Part shown: piece by piece, positions 1 through 9,988 of the stretch | Layout of the letters: every line of letters starts with the position of its first letter | Position numbering within the stretch: position 1 is the stretch's first letter | DNA from: Skeletonema tropicum | Taxonomy: Eukaryota > Bacillariophyta > Thalassiosirophyceae > Thalassiosirales > Thalassiosiraceae | DNA: 64,000 bases | Assembly: GCA_037178625.1 (NCBI GenBank) | Contig: CM074135.1 | Coordinates: forward strand, 1,366,001-1,430,000 | Direction: 5' to 3' | Translations under genes and position numbers: made by a program | Notes under the pieces: generated by a model | Told to the model about the DNA's origin: nothing | Databases searched by the model: none | Seen by the model: only the letters and a program-made list of their open reading frames with translations

Positions 1-145
1 GAAAGTCGACAAGGAGTTGTTCTCAGCTAGCTCTCAATGACAAACATTACTTTGACATAGTCGCACTGCTCTGACTTTGAGAGGAAATTTACTGGCAAAA
101 GAAAGATAATCCTTTGATGGCATCCCACAAACCCAACATCTCGGA

Positions 146-1020
146 GTTACTAGCAATGCTCAGACGGATTGCGCGGGTAGAGCGATGCTAAGACGTCGTA
201 GCTGATGTGAAAGGTCTCATTTGGGCAACATAGAGAGGCATACTAATTCTTGGTCACTTTACTTTTATGCTTGTCATCGAAACGGCATTAAGTATCGAGG
301 TTACGAGTTAACAGGGATGAGATAAAGTAAGCGACCATGGTGTAAAAAAATTCGCGCGCTTATCGCTGATGAGAAAAACTTCTTAGCTGGCCGGCAAAAC
401 CTCATCCTCAATACTTATCGTATCTATCGTCGTCAATATGCGCATGGGCCGCTTCTAGTGGTTCATTACTCTCTGCGGCGATAGTACAGAAGCTTACTAG
501 CACTGCCCAGACAGAAAGAGTACGTAGAAGTGATGCTACGACCACATACCTGTTTTGAGAGGTCCATTTGAGCTGGCCAGCGGCACCTCATCCACCATAT
601 CGTATCTATTGTCGTCAATATGTGCATGGGCCGCTTCTAGTGGCCCATTACTCACTGCGGCGATATTACAGAAGCTTACTAGCACTGCCCAGACGGACAG
701 CGTGTGTAAAAGTGATGCTACGATCTTGTAGATGGCCTGATGAGGACCAAATTGAGCAAGATAGTTGCATTGCATTCAGCCACATCGTATCTATCGTCGT
801 CAATATGCGCATGGGCCGCTTCTAGTGGCCCATTAGCGGCGATTGTATAGAAGCACATTAGTATTGCCCAGACGGATAGCATACGTAGAAGTGATGCTAC
901 AATCTTGTAGATGTCCTGATGAGGACCAATTTTAGCCAGCTAGTAGGTTTGCATGCAGCCATTTTGTATCTGTTGTTGTCAGTATTCAGTTGAGCCGCTT
1001 TCAGTTACTCTTTGATATCG
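146..1020 (+). repeat. ~183 bp satellite array A
   Basis: A tandem array of diverged copies. The anchor word TCGTATCTATCGTCGTCA, or a close variant, recurs at about 418, 600, 785 and 964, giving spacings of 182, 185 and 179 bp. Each copy continues through a conserved stretch reading roughly GCATGGGCCGCTTCTAGTGG and then a GCCCAGACGGA-like segment. A further isolated partial copy is visible at about 146-215 (CTCAGACGGATT, GATGTGA). Short open frames cross the copies on both strands, but none looks like a protein. The same family returns in reverse orientation at 1373-1843. Confidence 0.85.
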
Positions 1021-1127
1021 TTTATGATCAGGTAGGAGCATTACGATAGGATTGTAATACATTGAACACATTCTTAGCAGGAGTTCGGCGTTTTTTTTTT
1101 TCGCTACACATATTGTTTCCTGGTAAG

Positions 1128-1355
1128 CTTGCATGAGTCAAGGGAATCAAATGATTTCGATAGTTTTGAATTTGTTGGGTTTTAGCGAATCATATGTTTG
1201 GGTTCGGCACGATAGGGGTCAAGAATTTCAGGATGATACGAACAGTTATTGAATCGTACATAGAAAATGAGCTATAAGTTTGGAGTCTAAATCAGCTCTA
1301 CTACTAAGAGATGTGAAGTTGGAGCTAATAGGTCTAGTGCCTCAAGTTAATCGCT
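1128..1355. repeat. Direct duplicate of the block at 2201-2415 (copy 1)
   Basis: This block and 2201-2415 share long stretches in the same orientation. GCTTGCATGAG-CAAGGGAAT, GATGATACGAACAG, ATTGAATCGTACATAGAA and GAGATGTGAAGTTGGAGCTA are followed by a common TCTAGTGCCTCAAGTTAATC end. They differ by substitutions and small indels. Copy 2 abuts the stop codon of the RING-ankyrin gene at 2424, so the duplicated unit may once have included the 3' flank of such a gene. Array B lies between the two copies. Confidence 0.8.
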
Positions 1356-1372
1356 GGCTAACTTTGATTGTA

Positions 1373-1843
1373 CCTCTCACATCAGCAACGAGGCTGTAGC
1401 ACCGCTTCTACGGACGCTAGTCGTCTGAGCAGCACGAATGAGCTTGTTTAGTATCACCGCCGACTATAATGGGCCTCTAGAAGCGGCTCATGCCCATACT
1501 GACGGCGATAGATACGATTTGGTTGGATCTGGTGCTGCGAGACAGCCCACACTGGACCTCTCACATCAGCAACGAGGCTGTAGCACCGCTTCTACGGACG
1601 CTAGTCGTCTGAGCAGTACGAATGAGCTTGTTCAGTATCACCGCCGACTTTAATGAGCCTCTAGAAGCGGCTCATGCCCATACTGACGGCGATAGATACG
1701 ATTTGGTTGGATCTGGTGCTGCTAGACAGCCCACACTGGACCTCTCACATCAGCAACGAGGCTGTAGCACCGCTTCTACGGACGCTAGTCGTCTGAGCAG
1801 TACGAATGAGCTTGTTTAGTATCACCGCCGACTATAATGGGCC
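1373..1843 (-). repeat. 184 bp tandem repeat array B (inverted relative to array A)
   Basis: About 2.5 nearly identical copies with an exact 184 bp period. The word CCTCTCACATCAGCAACGAG starts at 1373, 1557 and 1741, and the copies differ at only a few bases. The third copy breaks off at about 1843. The reverse complement of the unit aligns along its length with the array A unit (shared CGTATCTATCG, GGGCATGAGCCGCTTCTAG and CTCAGACGA blocks). It is therefore the same family in opposite orientation, but much more homogeneous and so more recently amplified. Short open frames inside it are repeat-derived. Confidence 0.9.
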
Positions 1844-2200
1844 ACTCTTATGGTATTCGCGTGCAACATCCATGTTTATCGACACGCCTTGAGACGTTTG
1901 GGTTCAGCTTTTAGGTTGTAGATAATGTTCGATGGTAGTTTATTGCAGTACAGGGTGCGATCTGGGAAATTATAGGTGCTACAGCACATGTTCGTTATCA
2001 ATACCATAGATAATGTCGCCTCTTGAGGGCCCACCAGACGTACTTTAAATTTCTGTGACATATATACTGAATACAAAAATTTTTATACATAGTTTATAGC
2101 AGTACAGAAAGTACTTGAATACTGTTAATTTCAGGGTGGATCATGAAGAGAGGATGGTGAAACACGCAATTAATTTTGAGGAGGACCTTGTGTTTTGTTA

Positions 2201-2415
2201 TGCTTGCATGAGGCAAGGGAATAAGTTGTTGATTTCGATAGTGTAGAATTTTTTTATAAATACCATGGTTAGGGATGATTAATGAGTTAAAGATGATACG
2301 AACAGGAAGTATTGAATCGTACATAGAAGATGAGCAATAACTTTTGAGGCTAAAAGCTCTTTTAAGAGATGTGAAGTTGGAGCTAATATGTCTAGTGCCT
2401 CAAGTTAATCCTCCC
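2201..2415. repeat. Direct duplicate (copy 2), in the 3' flank of the RING-ankyrin gene
   Basis: Second copy of the block at 1128-1355, ending with the same CTCAAGTTAATC sequence about 9 bp before the antisense stop codon at 2424. It probably supplies the 3' untranslated region of the RING-ankyrin gene. The two copies enclose the inverted satellite array. Confidence 0.75.
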
Positions 2416-2423
2416 GTCTTAGC

Positions 2424-3913
2424 TTACTTCTTGCCTTTTTTACCTTTCTTCTTGTTTTTGGATTTCTTGACACTTTTTGATTGCGTCTTCGTTTTTTTCT
2501 CAGTAACGTCAGCTTCAATACCTAGTTCTGCCAGCAAATCAGCTGCAGCTTGATCTGCCTTGGCCTCCGCATTTGGGTCAACTGCTGGTTCTTGTTCTTC
2601 TCTATTCATTGCGGATAGGAAGGCTTGGAAATCATCCTTCGAGTCAAAATCATTGCGGATGAACCGTCCATTATTGAATTCAATGTAGTAGTCACAGTCT
2701 TGAGGAGTTCGATCACGTCGCTTAAGGTTGTCAGGGCCGACGATAATCTCTTCTTTTCTCTTCCCCTGAACAGTCACTATGTACTGATTACTGGATTTGA
2801 GATATTCTTCCACTACGCATGTTCTGCCATTCATCTCAGATTGTGAAGTTAAGTTGACTAGTTCACAGCGACGCCCACGAAGCTTCGATTGAAGGATGCC
2901 GACAAGTTCCACATTCGATTGTGCTTGTGCTCGTGCGATGCAACATTGCTTTGATCCCATGGAGCCCGGATCGTTATCGTATTCCGCGCCCCAGCTCAAA
3001 AGCAACTTAGCCGCTTCAACAGCTTGACTTGAATCAAGGGAACTACTAATACTAGCGCCCATCTCACATACTGCGCTAAGTGGCGTAGCTCCTGTTAGTA
3101 TTGTAAATGGGGCAATAACGCTTGAGTACACGTATCGCAACAAGAAGACGTAGCAACTAATTAGAGCTGAACCTACCTGAGTTACTCTTTTTGTTGACAT
3201 TCGATCCTCGGAGCAATAAATATCTCATCAAGTCGATATTATGAGAAGGCATCATAATCGCAAACGTGAGTAGCGGCATACTACGCATCTCCTCAGGCAA
3301 TCTCGCATTGGCACGATCTAGTCTTGCGGGGTTTGCTGCATTAAACCAACGCATGAATGTCTTTAAATCGCGTTTGTGTACGATATAACCTGGCATTACT
3401 ACATCTTGTTCGGGTTCTTCTTCTTCAAGTGTTGTCACTCCGTCCCAATCCTAAAACAAGTTACGAATGATTGATGAGAAAAATAGCAGGTAAAGACTGC
3501 GTCTCAATTTTCTTCAAGTCGCCACATAATTGCTTGTAATCAGGAGTATTTTGCTCCCCATCTCTTTCATATTTTTGCATCATCGATTTCGTAGCCTTGA
3601 GAACCGATACCTGTTCTTTGCTTGGCGGAATAGCTGCTCGACAGGATGGACAAGTGCGTTCAAACACTTCAGTGGATTCAGAAGATAAGACATACTTCGA
3701 GCGCCAGCCTGCAAGACAAAAGAGATTGCATCTGTGAGACTTGGAATATACAAATCGAATCAATCCAGTAGAACATCATCATCTGTCGTGCAACTCATCC
3801 ATCAGACACCTGTCATGCAACTCACCCTCAAAACATTCTCCACAAAACTGGTGTTTGCACGGGAGCTTCACAGGCTTCTTCGCCGGCTCTAGGCAGATGA
3901 CACACTCGACCAT
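2424..3913 (-). CDS. RING-finger/ankyrin protein of a diatom-expanded family
   Basis: A spliced gene on the minus strand. Exon 1 (3913-3826) encodes a RING start, CVICLEP-x7-PCKHQFCGECF. A 117 bp GTGAGT...CAG intron (3825-3709) leads to exon 2, which supplies the last RING pair, CPSC. The third exon (3450-3177) carries the DWDG-V motif and an ankyrin-like helix pair (LRYLLLRGSNVN type). An 85 bp GT-AG intron (3176-3092) follows, joining NSG to ATPLSAV. Exon 4 (3091-2424) carries a second ankyrin segment, the ELVNL/GPDNLKRRDRTPQDC segment typical of these diatom proteins, and a Lys-rich tail. The end of exon 2 is unresolved: the phase-correct donor at 3610 (ACAG|GTATCG) would remove about 50 residues that look like family sequence, and no clean donor lies further on. 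The role is unknown; RING plus ankyrin suggests an E3 ligase or a protein-interaction adaptor (inference). Confidence 0.75.
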
Positions 3914-4330
3914 GTTTTCTTTGTAGGTGATGAAATAGTTGTAGTAAGAGGAGGGCGATGGAAATGGAAAAGCAGGAGGAGCTCTCCCCTGCTCTCCCTC
4001 ATTTCCGCTATCTACGTAGAATGGAGGTATTTAGGAATCAGTAACAGTTTTAGCGCGCAATATCTTTATTTGGTCGTGTGTGCGTGCGACTACTTACACA
4101 GGCAGGATCGGAATGGAGCCTCGATATCAAGGGCCTTAAATAAGCCTCGATCGCTGCGCCCAGGACACAAAAGCCTGCCATTTATTTACCCTTGAGCCTG
4201 CCTCTCTCTACAATTCTGCTGGAGTCTGGAGTTCGTACTGTTGCATTACATACCTATTGCACGAGAGAGGCCCATAGTCAGAAGTCTTCTGGTATACAAT
4301 CGGCTTCACAGAGCTAAGACTTTTTCCATC
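3914..4330. promoter_or_regulatory. Divergent intergenic region, RING-ankyrin / BAR-like genes
   Basis: About 400 bp between two divergent starts. The right half contains pyrimidine-rich leader sequence. An upstream in-frame ATG at 4241 would add 30 residues to the rightward gene, but the ATG at 4331 starts the conserved-looking protein. No convincing TATA box or binding site was recognised. Confidence 0.4.
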
Positions 4331-6130
4331 ATGAACAACATTGTAAAAAACGTAGGGAGTGCACTTCATCTCCAGTCATCAAAAGACAGCCAGCATCCTT
4401 CAGCAGCTGGTGAAGGCGGACAAAAGAGCAATCGTATCAGTATTGATGTAGATGACTCCTACAAAGTATTCACCGAGTTCCAAGTGAACTTGAAGCATCT
4501 CGCAACTCTATATAAAACCGAGCATGAGTTGATGAAGTCGCTCAATGAAAATGGAATCTACACGGCCAAATGTTACCAGATGATGCTGGCTAACTCTCCT
4601 CTTGAGCATATTGTATCTAGCACTGCAGAAGTGGGCGATAATCCAAAGATGTTACCTCCCAAGAAGAGTGCGGATCCTGAAAGTATAGCTGAGTCAACTC
4701 CCATGGCAGTGAGCAAGTCCGAGAGTACGGATGATGCTGGACAAGTATCCCGAAAGATGGAACCAGAGGAGGTACTTGAGGAGCAGGATTACAATTTTGC
4801 AAATATAGACAGCAAATCTTCATTTGTTGCAAAAGCAAGAAACGATGGTGACGTTTTAACGCAAGGTGCAAAGAAAATCCACGGACAAGATCCTCCCTCA
4901 AAAGAGTCTCTATTGAGAAAGAATCAGGAGGATGACAGAGATTATTTAGCTACGAAAGAGGATGAGGTGGCCGAAGAACCAAAGAGTTCTGATCCCCCAT
5001 CAGATCCTCCGTCCGAATCAGAATTTCCAAATGATGAACAGCCAGATGATGAAGTGAATAACAACAATGATAATTATCAGAGTGAAGGAGTCAACGTAAT
5101 GATGGGTGTGATTGATGATGATGACGATGACAGCTTTTCTCATGAAGTCATTGATGATGATGACAGCTTTGTCAATGATAACACTCCCAAAGTAGAGGCC
5201 AAATTGGACACAGCCGAAGACTCTGTTCATGTCGAGTATGCAAAGAATGAGCCGACTGAGCCGTCTAAGAGAGGAGCGGTTGATCCTGACGGAGAAGTAG
5301 TGGAGCCTCAGATAGAAGATGAGAGCAATGTCGAGCTTAATGAAATTCACAAAGTCAATGAACCAGAGCTTGCTGCTGCCGAGGACAAGAAGGAGAACAA
5401 AATAGAGCTTATTCACGAGGAGAAAGAAAAGTTACAAGATGTTGAACTTGCGGAGAAAGTTGAGCAGGAGAAAGTTGAGCCATCTGCCCCTGAACTAGAT
5501 GAGCCTGAAGTACTTACTTCTTTTGATGAGCTGAAACAGGTGACATACTTTGATGTACATAAACAGCTATACAAAGAAACCAACTCGTACCTCAAAAAGC
5601 ACTCGAGACTTGTCGAGTATGCGGAAGATTGGGAAAAGACTGTGACTACACGTGTGCAATCCATGCATGTCGAGTATCAAAAATTGAGGAAGGGACTCAA
5701 CCATTATATTGGAAAAGTTGATGCATTAGAAGCCGAAAAGAAGAAAACAGAAGAAAAGCACAGAGAAATGGCACCAAAACGGCTGGAGAAACTTGAACGC
5801 AATCGTACAAAACTTATGGGGACTAGAAAATCCCATGACATCGCTGGTGTTGATTTGATACTTCTGATAGACGAGATCGTGAATCGCTCTTGGAGGGATG
5901 CTTATCCATTGCTGCAAAAAACTGTTGCTTTTGAGACTGATTTCTCATCCAAGCAAGCAAAAATGTATGGTGATCTGAGTGGTGCAGCGGCGATGCTTGA
6001 TAGGTCATCGAAGAAGGAGTCCATATCCTCGTCTCATAGATTGCTGCAGCTAAAGAATTCTTCTCCAGAGGAACTCAACATGCACAAATTTAAAGGAGAC
6101 TGGGATGACTCGCAGAAAGTTGAGTTGTGA
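4331..6130 (+). CDS. BAR-like coiled-coil protein with a long acidic insertion
   Basis: Single-exon gene of 599 residues from the ATG at 4331; an in-frame ATG at 4241 would give 629. The N-terminal helical part (about residues 40-100, YKVFTEFQVNLKHL...) and the C-terminal part (about residues 405-570) together look like one long alpha-helical bundle of the BAR/arfaptin kind. The C-terminal part is rich in Lys/Glu coiled coil, with YAEDWEKTV and a RNRTKLMGTRKSHD segment. Between them lie about 280 low-complexity residues, very rich in Asp/Glu/Ser and containing runs of Asp. BAR bundles bind curved membranes as dimers, so endocytic or sorting roles are possible. The BAR call rests on pattern resemblance only and is not certain. 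Nearest neighbours are unrelated. Confidence 0.7.
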   Translation: MNNIVKNVGSALHLQSSKDSQHPSAAGEGGQKSNRISIDVDDSYKVFTEFQVNLKHLATLYKTEHELMKSLNENGIYTAKCYQMMLANSPLEHIVSSTAEVGDNPKMLPPKKSADPESIAESTPMAVSKSESTDDAGQVSRKMEPEEVLEEQDYNFANIDSKSSFVAKARNDGDVLTQGAKKIHGQDPPSKESLLRKNQEDDRDYLATKEDEVAEEPKSSDPPSDPPSESEFPNDEQPDDEVNNNNDNYQSEGVNVMMGVIDDDDDDSFSHEVIDDDDSFVNDNTPKVEAKLDTAEDSVHVEYAKNEPTEPSKRGAVDPDGEVVEPQIEDESNVELNEIHKVNEPELAAAEDKKENKIELIHEEKEKLQDVELAEKVEQEKVEPSAPELDEPEVLTSFDELKQVTYFDVHKQLYKETNSYLKKHSRLVEYAEDWEKTVTTRVQSMHVEYQKLRKGLNHYIGKVDALEAEKKKTEEKHREMAPKRLEKLERNRTKLMGTRKSHDIAGVDLILLIDEIVNRSWRDAYPLLQKTVAFETDFSSKQAKMYGDLSGAAAMLDRSSKKESISSSHRLLQLKNSSPEELNMHKFKGDWDDSQKVEL

Positions 6131-6154
6131 TCATTGTAGTTTTTAATGAGCCTA

Positions 6155-8204
6155 TCAGCGATTATTTGTTAGCAAGATTGAGTTACTTGATAGCCATTTC
6201 CACATCTCGTAACTGTTTATCCTCAACAAGACGTTAGCGTATTGTATCCAGCTCTTAAAAACTCCCAACAAACCCTTTGGATCCGCGATGTCACTGTCGA
6301 GAACACGCTTAGATGCGTACTTGCCAGCGATTACCAAGTTATTGGAAGGCGAGCCGAGAGCGTAGTCAACGTGCCGCAAACAGTCATTCATCTTGAATAT
6401 AAGCAGCATTTGTCTTGGAACGATGTCAAGCATATCAATAATTTCTTTGAGGTAGCGCTGTGCGTATAGTTTAATGACAGCCTTGTCTCCGCCACCACTG
6501 GCAGGGGTTGCATCCAGAGAACCAGTGCGCGATCTCTCTATCACTTCATCAAATGGTCTCGAAGTGAGCATTGCTGCCAACAAAGGATACATTTTATCTA
6601 CTCCGAGATTCTCACATGCTTTTTTGATTGCTGATATATCTGCCATGACAATGCCTGTCCACAACCGCGCATAGGATTCTTGAAAGTCAGGATCGAGTCT
6701 TTTGTATAAACCGTGATCAACGAGCACAATTTGTGGCTTGCCTCTCTTCCTAGGGTGTTCTCGTAAAAGAACATTGGATTGGTGTGGGTCGCAATGGACT
6801 AGACCGTTCTCAAATATTTGCGCATTGAAGACTGACGCTATCAGTTTCGCTGTTTCTCTTCTACATATGCCGATATTATCTAGTCTTTCGACATCCGTTG
6901 CAGGAAATCCTTCCTCAAACTCCATCGTAAGGATACGCTCACTAGTCAGACATTGTTGCCCTGTGGTCGATCTCCAGAGTACATGCGGAACAACACAGTC
7001 TAATCCAGTCTTTTGAAGATGAGCAGAAGCTGCTTCAGCATTATTTCCTTCATTGGTAAAGTCTAGCTCTTTCGGTAGCTGCGGCGTCATTTCATCGCAT
7101 ATCCATCCTAAATTAAACTCATCAAAAAGCTTTTCCGCAATCCGTACAACTACTGTCACTGCAAATAGGTCTCCTTTACTTGTTTCTCTTAGGCCCTTGT
7201 GCTGGACTTTGATGGCCAATTTTCGACCTGTTTCCTTGCAGCGAGCAGTATGAACCTGTGCCAAGCTGTGAAAATATGAGAGGGCATAAACTTCATCGAA
7301 GCAGTGGCAATAACATCTACAATGTCTTACCTTGCACTTGCAATTGGATCTCGAGAGAAGTCATCGAAGAGGTCGTCAGGAGACTTTCCAAGATCTTCTT
7401 TCACTACTATACAGACTGTAGGAGCGTTACATTATGAGAACAACATTCGACTGAAGATGTTGGTTTTGAAAATGAAACAAGCAACTTACCATCCTCATAA
7501 GAAGATATTGGAGCATCGTCAAACAATGAAGACAGTCTCGACAAGTACTCTTGCGGCAACAATAGATCCAAATTCGCCAGATGTTGACCGACCTTGATAT
7601 ATACACCAGCATTTGCACGAAATAACTCAAGAAGACGAATTGCATTGCGTTCATGAACACTATTAGAGTTGCCACTTTTGTCAAGAGCATCTTCTGCATC
7701 TGCTAGCCGGTTTGCTACACTTATCATGTGCTCCTTCATATTCTTTGATTTCAATTCATTGTTTTGTTCTACTGCATTGTCTGTGATTTTTTCTTCATTT
7801 GATGAATCATCGTCATTTGATCCTTCAACGTAAGCAGCTTGTGCTTGCTCTAACTCTTCTTGCAATTGATAAACGAGTTGTTCTGCTTTTTGCCGCTCGC
7901 ATTCTTCTTCGTTACTGTAGAACTTGTTCAGCAGCGAATCCGGATGCTTCTTTGTCAGGAAGTACATTTGATAGTCAACAGCCATAATTGCCGCAGTCTT
8001 AACAAGTCTACCAGCCCGCAGAAGAGCTTCCATTGTTGGAAATACTAAGGATAAGTGCTGCTCAATGCTTTGAAGCTGCAGCAGAGCAGTTTGATTGCCT
8101 TCATTGCCGTAGACGTGATATCCTATGCCGCCGCCAACACCGCTCACTAATGCGAGTCCAAATCGGCGGCTACCCACTCTTGACGCCACCGTTTGAAACA
8201 TCAT
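6155..8204 (-). CDS. ADCK/ABC1 (UbiB family) atypical kinase
   Basis: Three exons: 8204-7490, 7406-7331 and 7265-6155. They are joined by introns of 83 bp (GTAAGT...TATAG) and 65 bp (GTAAGA...TTCACAG). The lengths sum to 1902 nt, giving 633 residues in one open frame. Family signatures are the KxGQ motif (YIKVGQHLANL), the Ala/Ser-rich IASASLAQVHTA loop formed across an exon junction, the AIKVQH lysine, HCDPHQSNVLL for the catalytic loop and VDHGLYKRLD in place of DFG. This combination is closest to ADCK1/ADCK5. The N-terminus is basic with a glycine-rich hydrophobic stretch, consistent with mitochondrial (or plastid) import. A ~60-residue acidic low-complexity insert lies before KxGQ. Family members act in coenzyme Q or lipid homeostasis; the substrate is not inferable here. 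Confidence 0.9.
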
Positions 8205-8674
8205 CGCAGGTTGTGGAGGCAGCGTTGTTGATTGATAGGAGCAGAACAGTACAATGCAACTGCGTCATCGTCAACGTCCAACGCAACGCAACGTCCAATG
8301 CCACAAAAAAAGTGTTGCATTGCATAAATCATTGCATGACATGTCCGTGATGGTAAAAGAAGTGCTACTATACGGTGTCACAGAGTACCAACCTGCCACA
8401 TTTCCATAATTTATTTCCGAAAAGGCACTGTGATGTAGGTATCATCGATGTGGGCAAACGATTGTCATACTTAATAATAGTGAACAACAACATCATTATA
8501 TAATGCTTTAGCCGCTCGCGAATAAAATGATCGAAGGTTGAACTCTTCCATCAACAAATTACTTGCAGTTTGGAACAGCATATTCATATGTTCCTCTGGT
8601 GCCGAGCGAGGAGGCGAAATAAATCTCTGTTTTTTGTTTGACAGGGCATGATAATACATTATAATGCTCCTTCT
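8205..8674. other. Intergenic region upstream of the ADCK gene
   Basis: About 470 bp between the start of the ADCK gene and the stop of the SUMO-like/BTB gene, both on the minus strand. It includes an AACGCAACGCAACG short repeat at about 8279. A 62-codon open frame with an ATG lies at 8659-8471 on the minus strand, directly behind the BTB stop. It resembles nothing recognised and more likely belongs to the 3' untranslated region. Confidence 0.4.
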
Positions 8675-9988
8675 TTAATGGTCCGAGTCAGGTACTGGCG
8701 ATGACGCCAATCCTCCCCCCGCTTCAGATCCCGGTGTGCCTTTACCCATATCATTTCCCGTGCTCGTTCTTGCCTTCTTATGCGCTGGCTCAGGAATCAA
8801 ATCCGCCGCTGCCTTCAACACCGGAATACATAAATCAGGATGGTGCTTCATCTCCTCCTGGAAGGCCACACTGCCGGTGACCTCACGATAATTTTGCATG
8901 ATGAATTCCAAACAACTCTTTGATAGACGTTTGGCGTGTAAATCATCTGTGGCACAGTACATACGTGACACAGTATTGACATTCATGTGTGATCGAATGA
9001 GTTCATGTTCTACCAATCGCTTCAAATCCCGAAGCTGCCACATATCCGCAAGGTGGAGAAGACTTAGCAATTCATCTGTGGTAACTCTGTGGGGACACTC
9101 CAATCCCGCCTCGAGTTTGTTGGATGCCTTCAAACATTCAATTCGATTCGTGTACATGAATTCCAGCATTAGACGAACAATTTTGGGTGTAAAGTAGGGT
9201 TCTACCCGGATGACACACTCGGTTGATTCGCGAAAGGTGCCAACCCGTTGCCCTGCGGAATTTTCCCCGGCCAATTTTCGAAAGAGGGCTTTGAAGTAGT
9301 CTGCTCGTGCCGTGAGGATGCATTTGTGTGCACGGATTTCAATGAGATTATCACGGTTGTCAGTATCACCACCGGCAGATGCATTGTTGCCATCTTCGTC
9401 CATGCTATCACCCACCTCACGCTTGATTTTGATGGCATTGACATCCAAGTCATTTTGTTTCCCCTTCGCAGCAGAGGAAGAGGTGCTGCTGCTGCCCATC
9501 TTGCGCTTCCCCCCCGGCGATGCAGTAGTCCCCACGGGAGGGATCGGGTGAACCAAAAACAACGTATCCATATGCTCCTCATCATCCAATAATTCCCTCA
9601 TATCCTTGAAAAATTCCGTATCATCCGCCGCCGGCTCGGGCGGCTCCGCCTTGCGCTTTTTCCGCACCATAATAATATCCCCCCTTTGCAACTGCACACT
9701 CTCCGGCGTATCCTCATTCTCGAGCGGATTGACAAAATGATATTCTAAATCATCCTTCCTCAGCCCGTGATATTTGGCATAGTGGCGAAACAGGGAGGAG
9801 AATCGCTGCGTCTTGAGCATGAGGCAGGAGTAGTTGGTGTCGGCCGTCACTCTGCGGATTGTATTTTCGGAGCCGGTGAGGTAGAGGTCTTCTTCGGCTT
9901 TGACTGTGAATTCGACGTGCTCGTTCATGTTGTTGGCATTGTTGCCGTTGCCGCCGCCGGCGCCCTGTCTTCCTGCGTTGTTGGCCAT
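8675..9988 (-). CDS. SUMO-like domain fused to a BTB/POZ domain
   Basis: Single-exon gene of 437 residues with a clear ATG at 9988. Residues ~23-111 look like a SUMO/Rad60-type beta-grasp fold: VEFTV...IRRVTADTNYSCLM, then a YAKYHGL helix, YHFVNP, a DTPESVQL turn and a GDIIMVR end strand. Residues ~210-345 form a BTB domain (IRAHKCILTARADYFKALF, IRVEPYFTPKIVRLMLEFMY) followed by a BACK-like helical stretch (LLSLLHLADMWQLRDLKRLVE). Between them are a Ser/Ala/Gly-rich linker and a basic KRK patch that could be a nuclear signal. No C-terminal Gly-Gly is present, so the beta-grasp domain is not a conjugatable modifier. The likely role is a CUL3-type adaptor or a nuclear scaffold (inference). The gene is divergent from delta-COP. 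Confidence 0.85.
   Translation of the reverse strand: MANNAGRQGAGGGNGNNANNMNEHVEFTVKAEEDLYLTGSENTIRRVTADTNYSCLMLKTQRFSSLFRHYAKYHGLRKDDLEYHFVNPLENEDTPESVQLQRGDIIMVRKKRKAEPPEPAADDTEFFKDMRELLDDEEHMDTLFLVHPIPPVGTTASPGGKRKMGSSSTSSSAAKGKQNDLDVNAIKIKREVGDSMDEDGNNASAGGDTDNRDNLIEIRAHKCILTARADYFKALFRKLAGENSAGQRVGTFRESTECVIRVEPYFTPKIVRLMLEFMYTNRIECLKASNKLEAGLECPHRVTTDELLSLLHLADMWQLRDLKRLVEHELIRSHMNVNTVSRMYCATDDLHAKRLSKSCLEFIMQNYREVTGSVAFQEEMKHHPDLCIPVLKAAADLIPEPAHKKARTSTGNDMGKGTPGSEAGGGLASSPVPDSDH

Noticed and set aside
1438..1819. Two near-identical short frames in array B
   Set aside because: They are produced by the tandem repeat itself and have no gene-like start or conservation.
5018..5416. 132-codon open frame on the minus strand
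   Set aside because: It lies entirely antisense to the acidic insertion of the BAR-like gene; Asp/Glu codons read backwards give Ile/Val/Phe-rich frames that mimic membrane proteins.
8471..8659. 62-codon ATG frame on the minus strand
   Set aside because: Short, no conserved sequence, and placed right behind the BTB stop where 3' untranslated sequence is expected.
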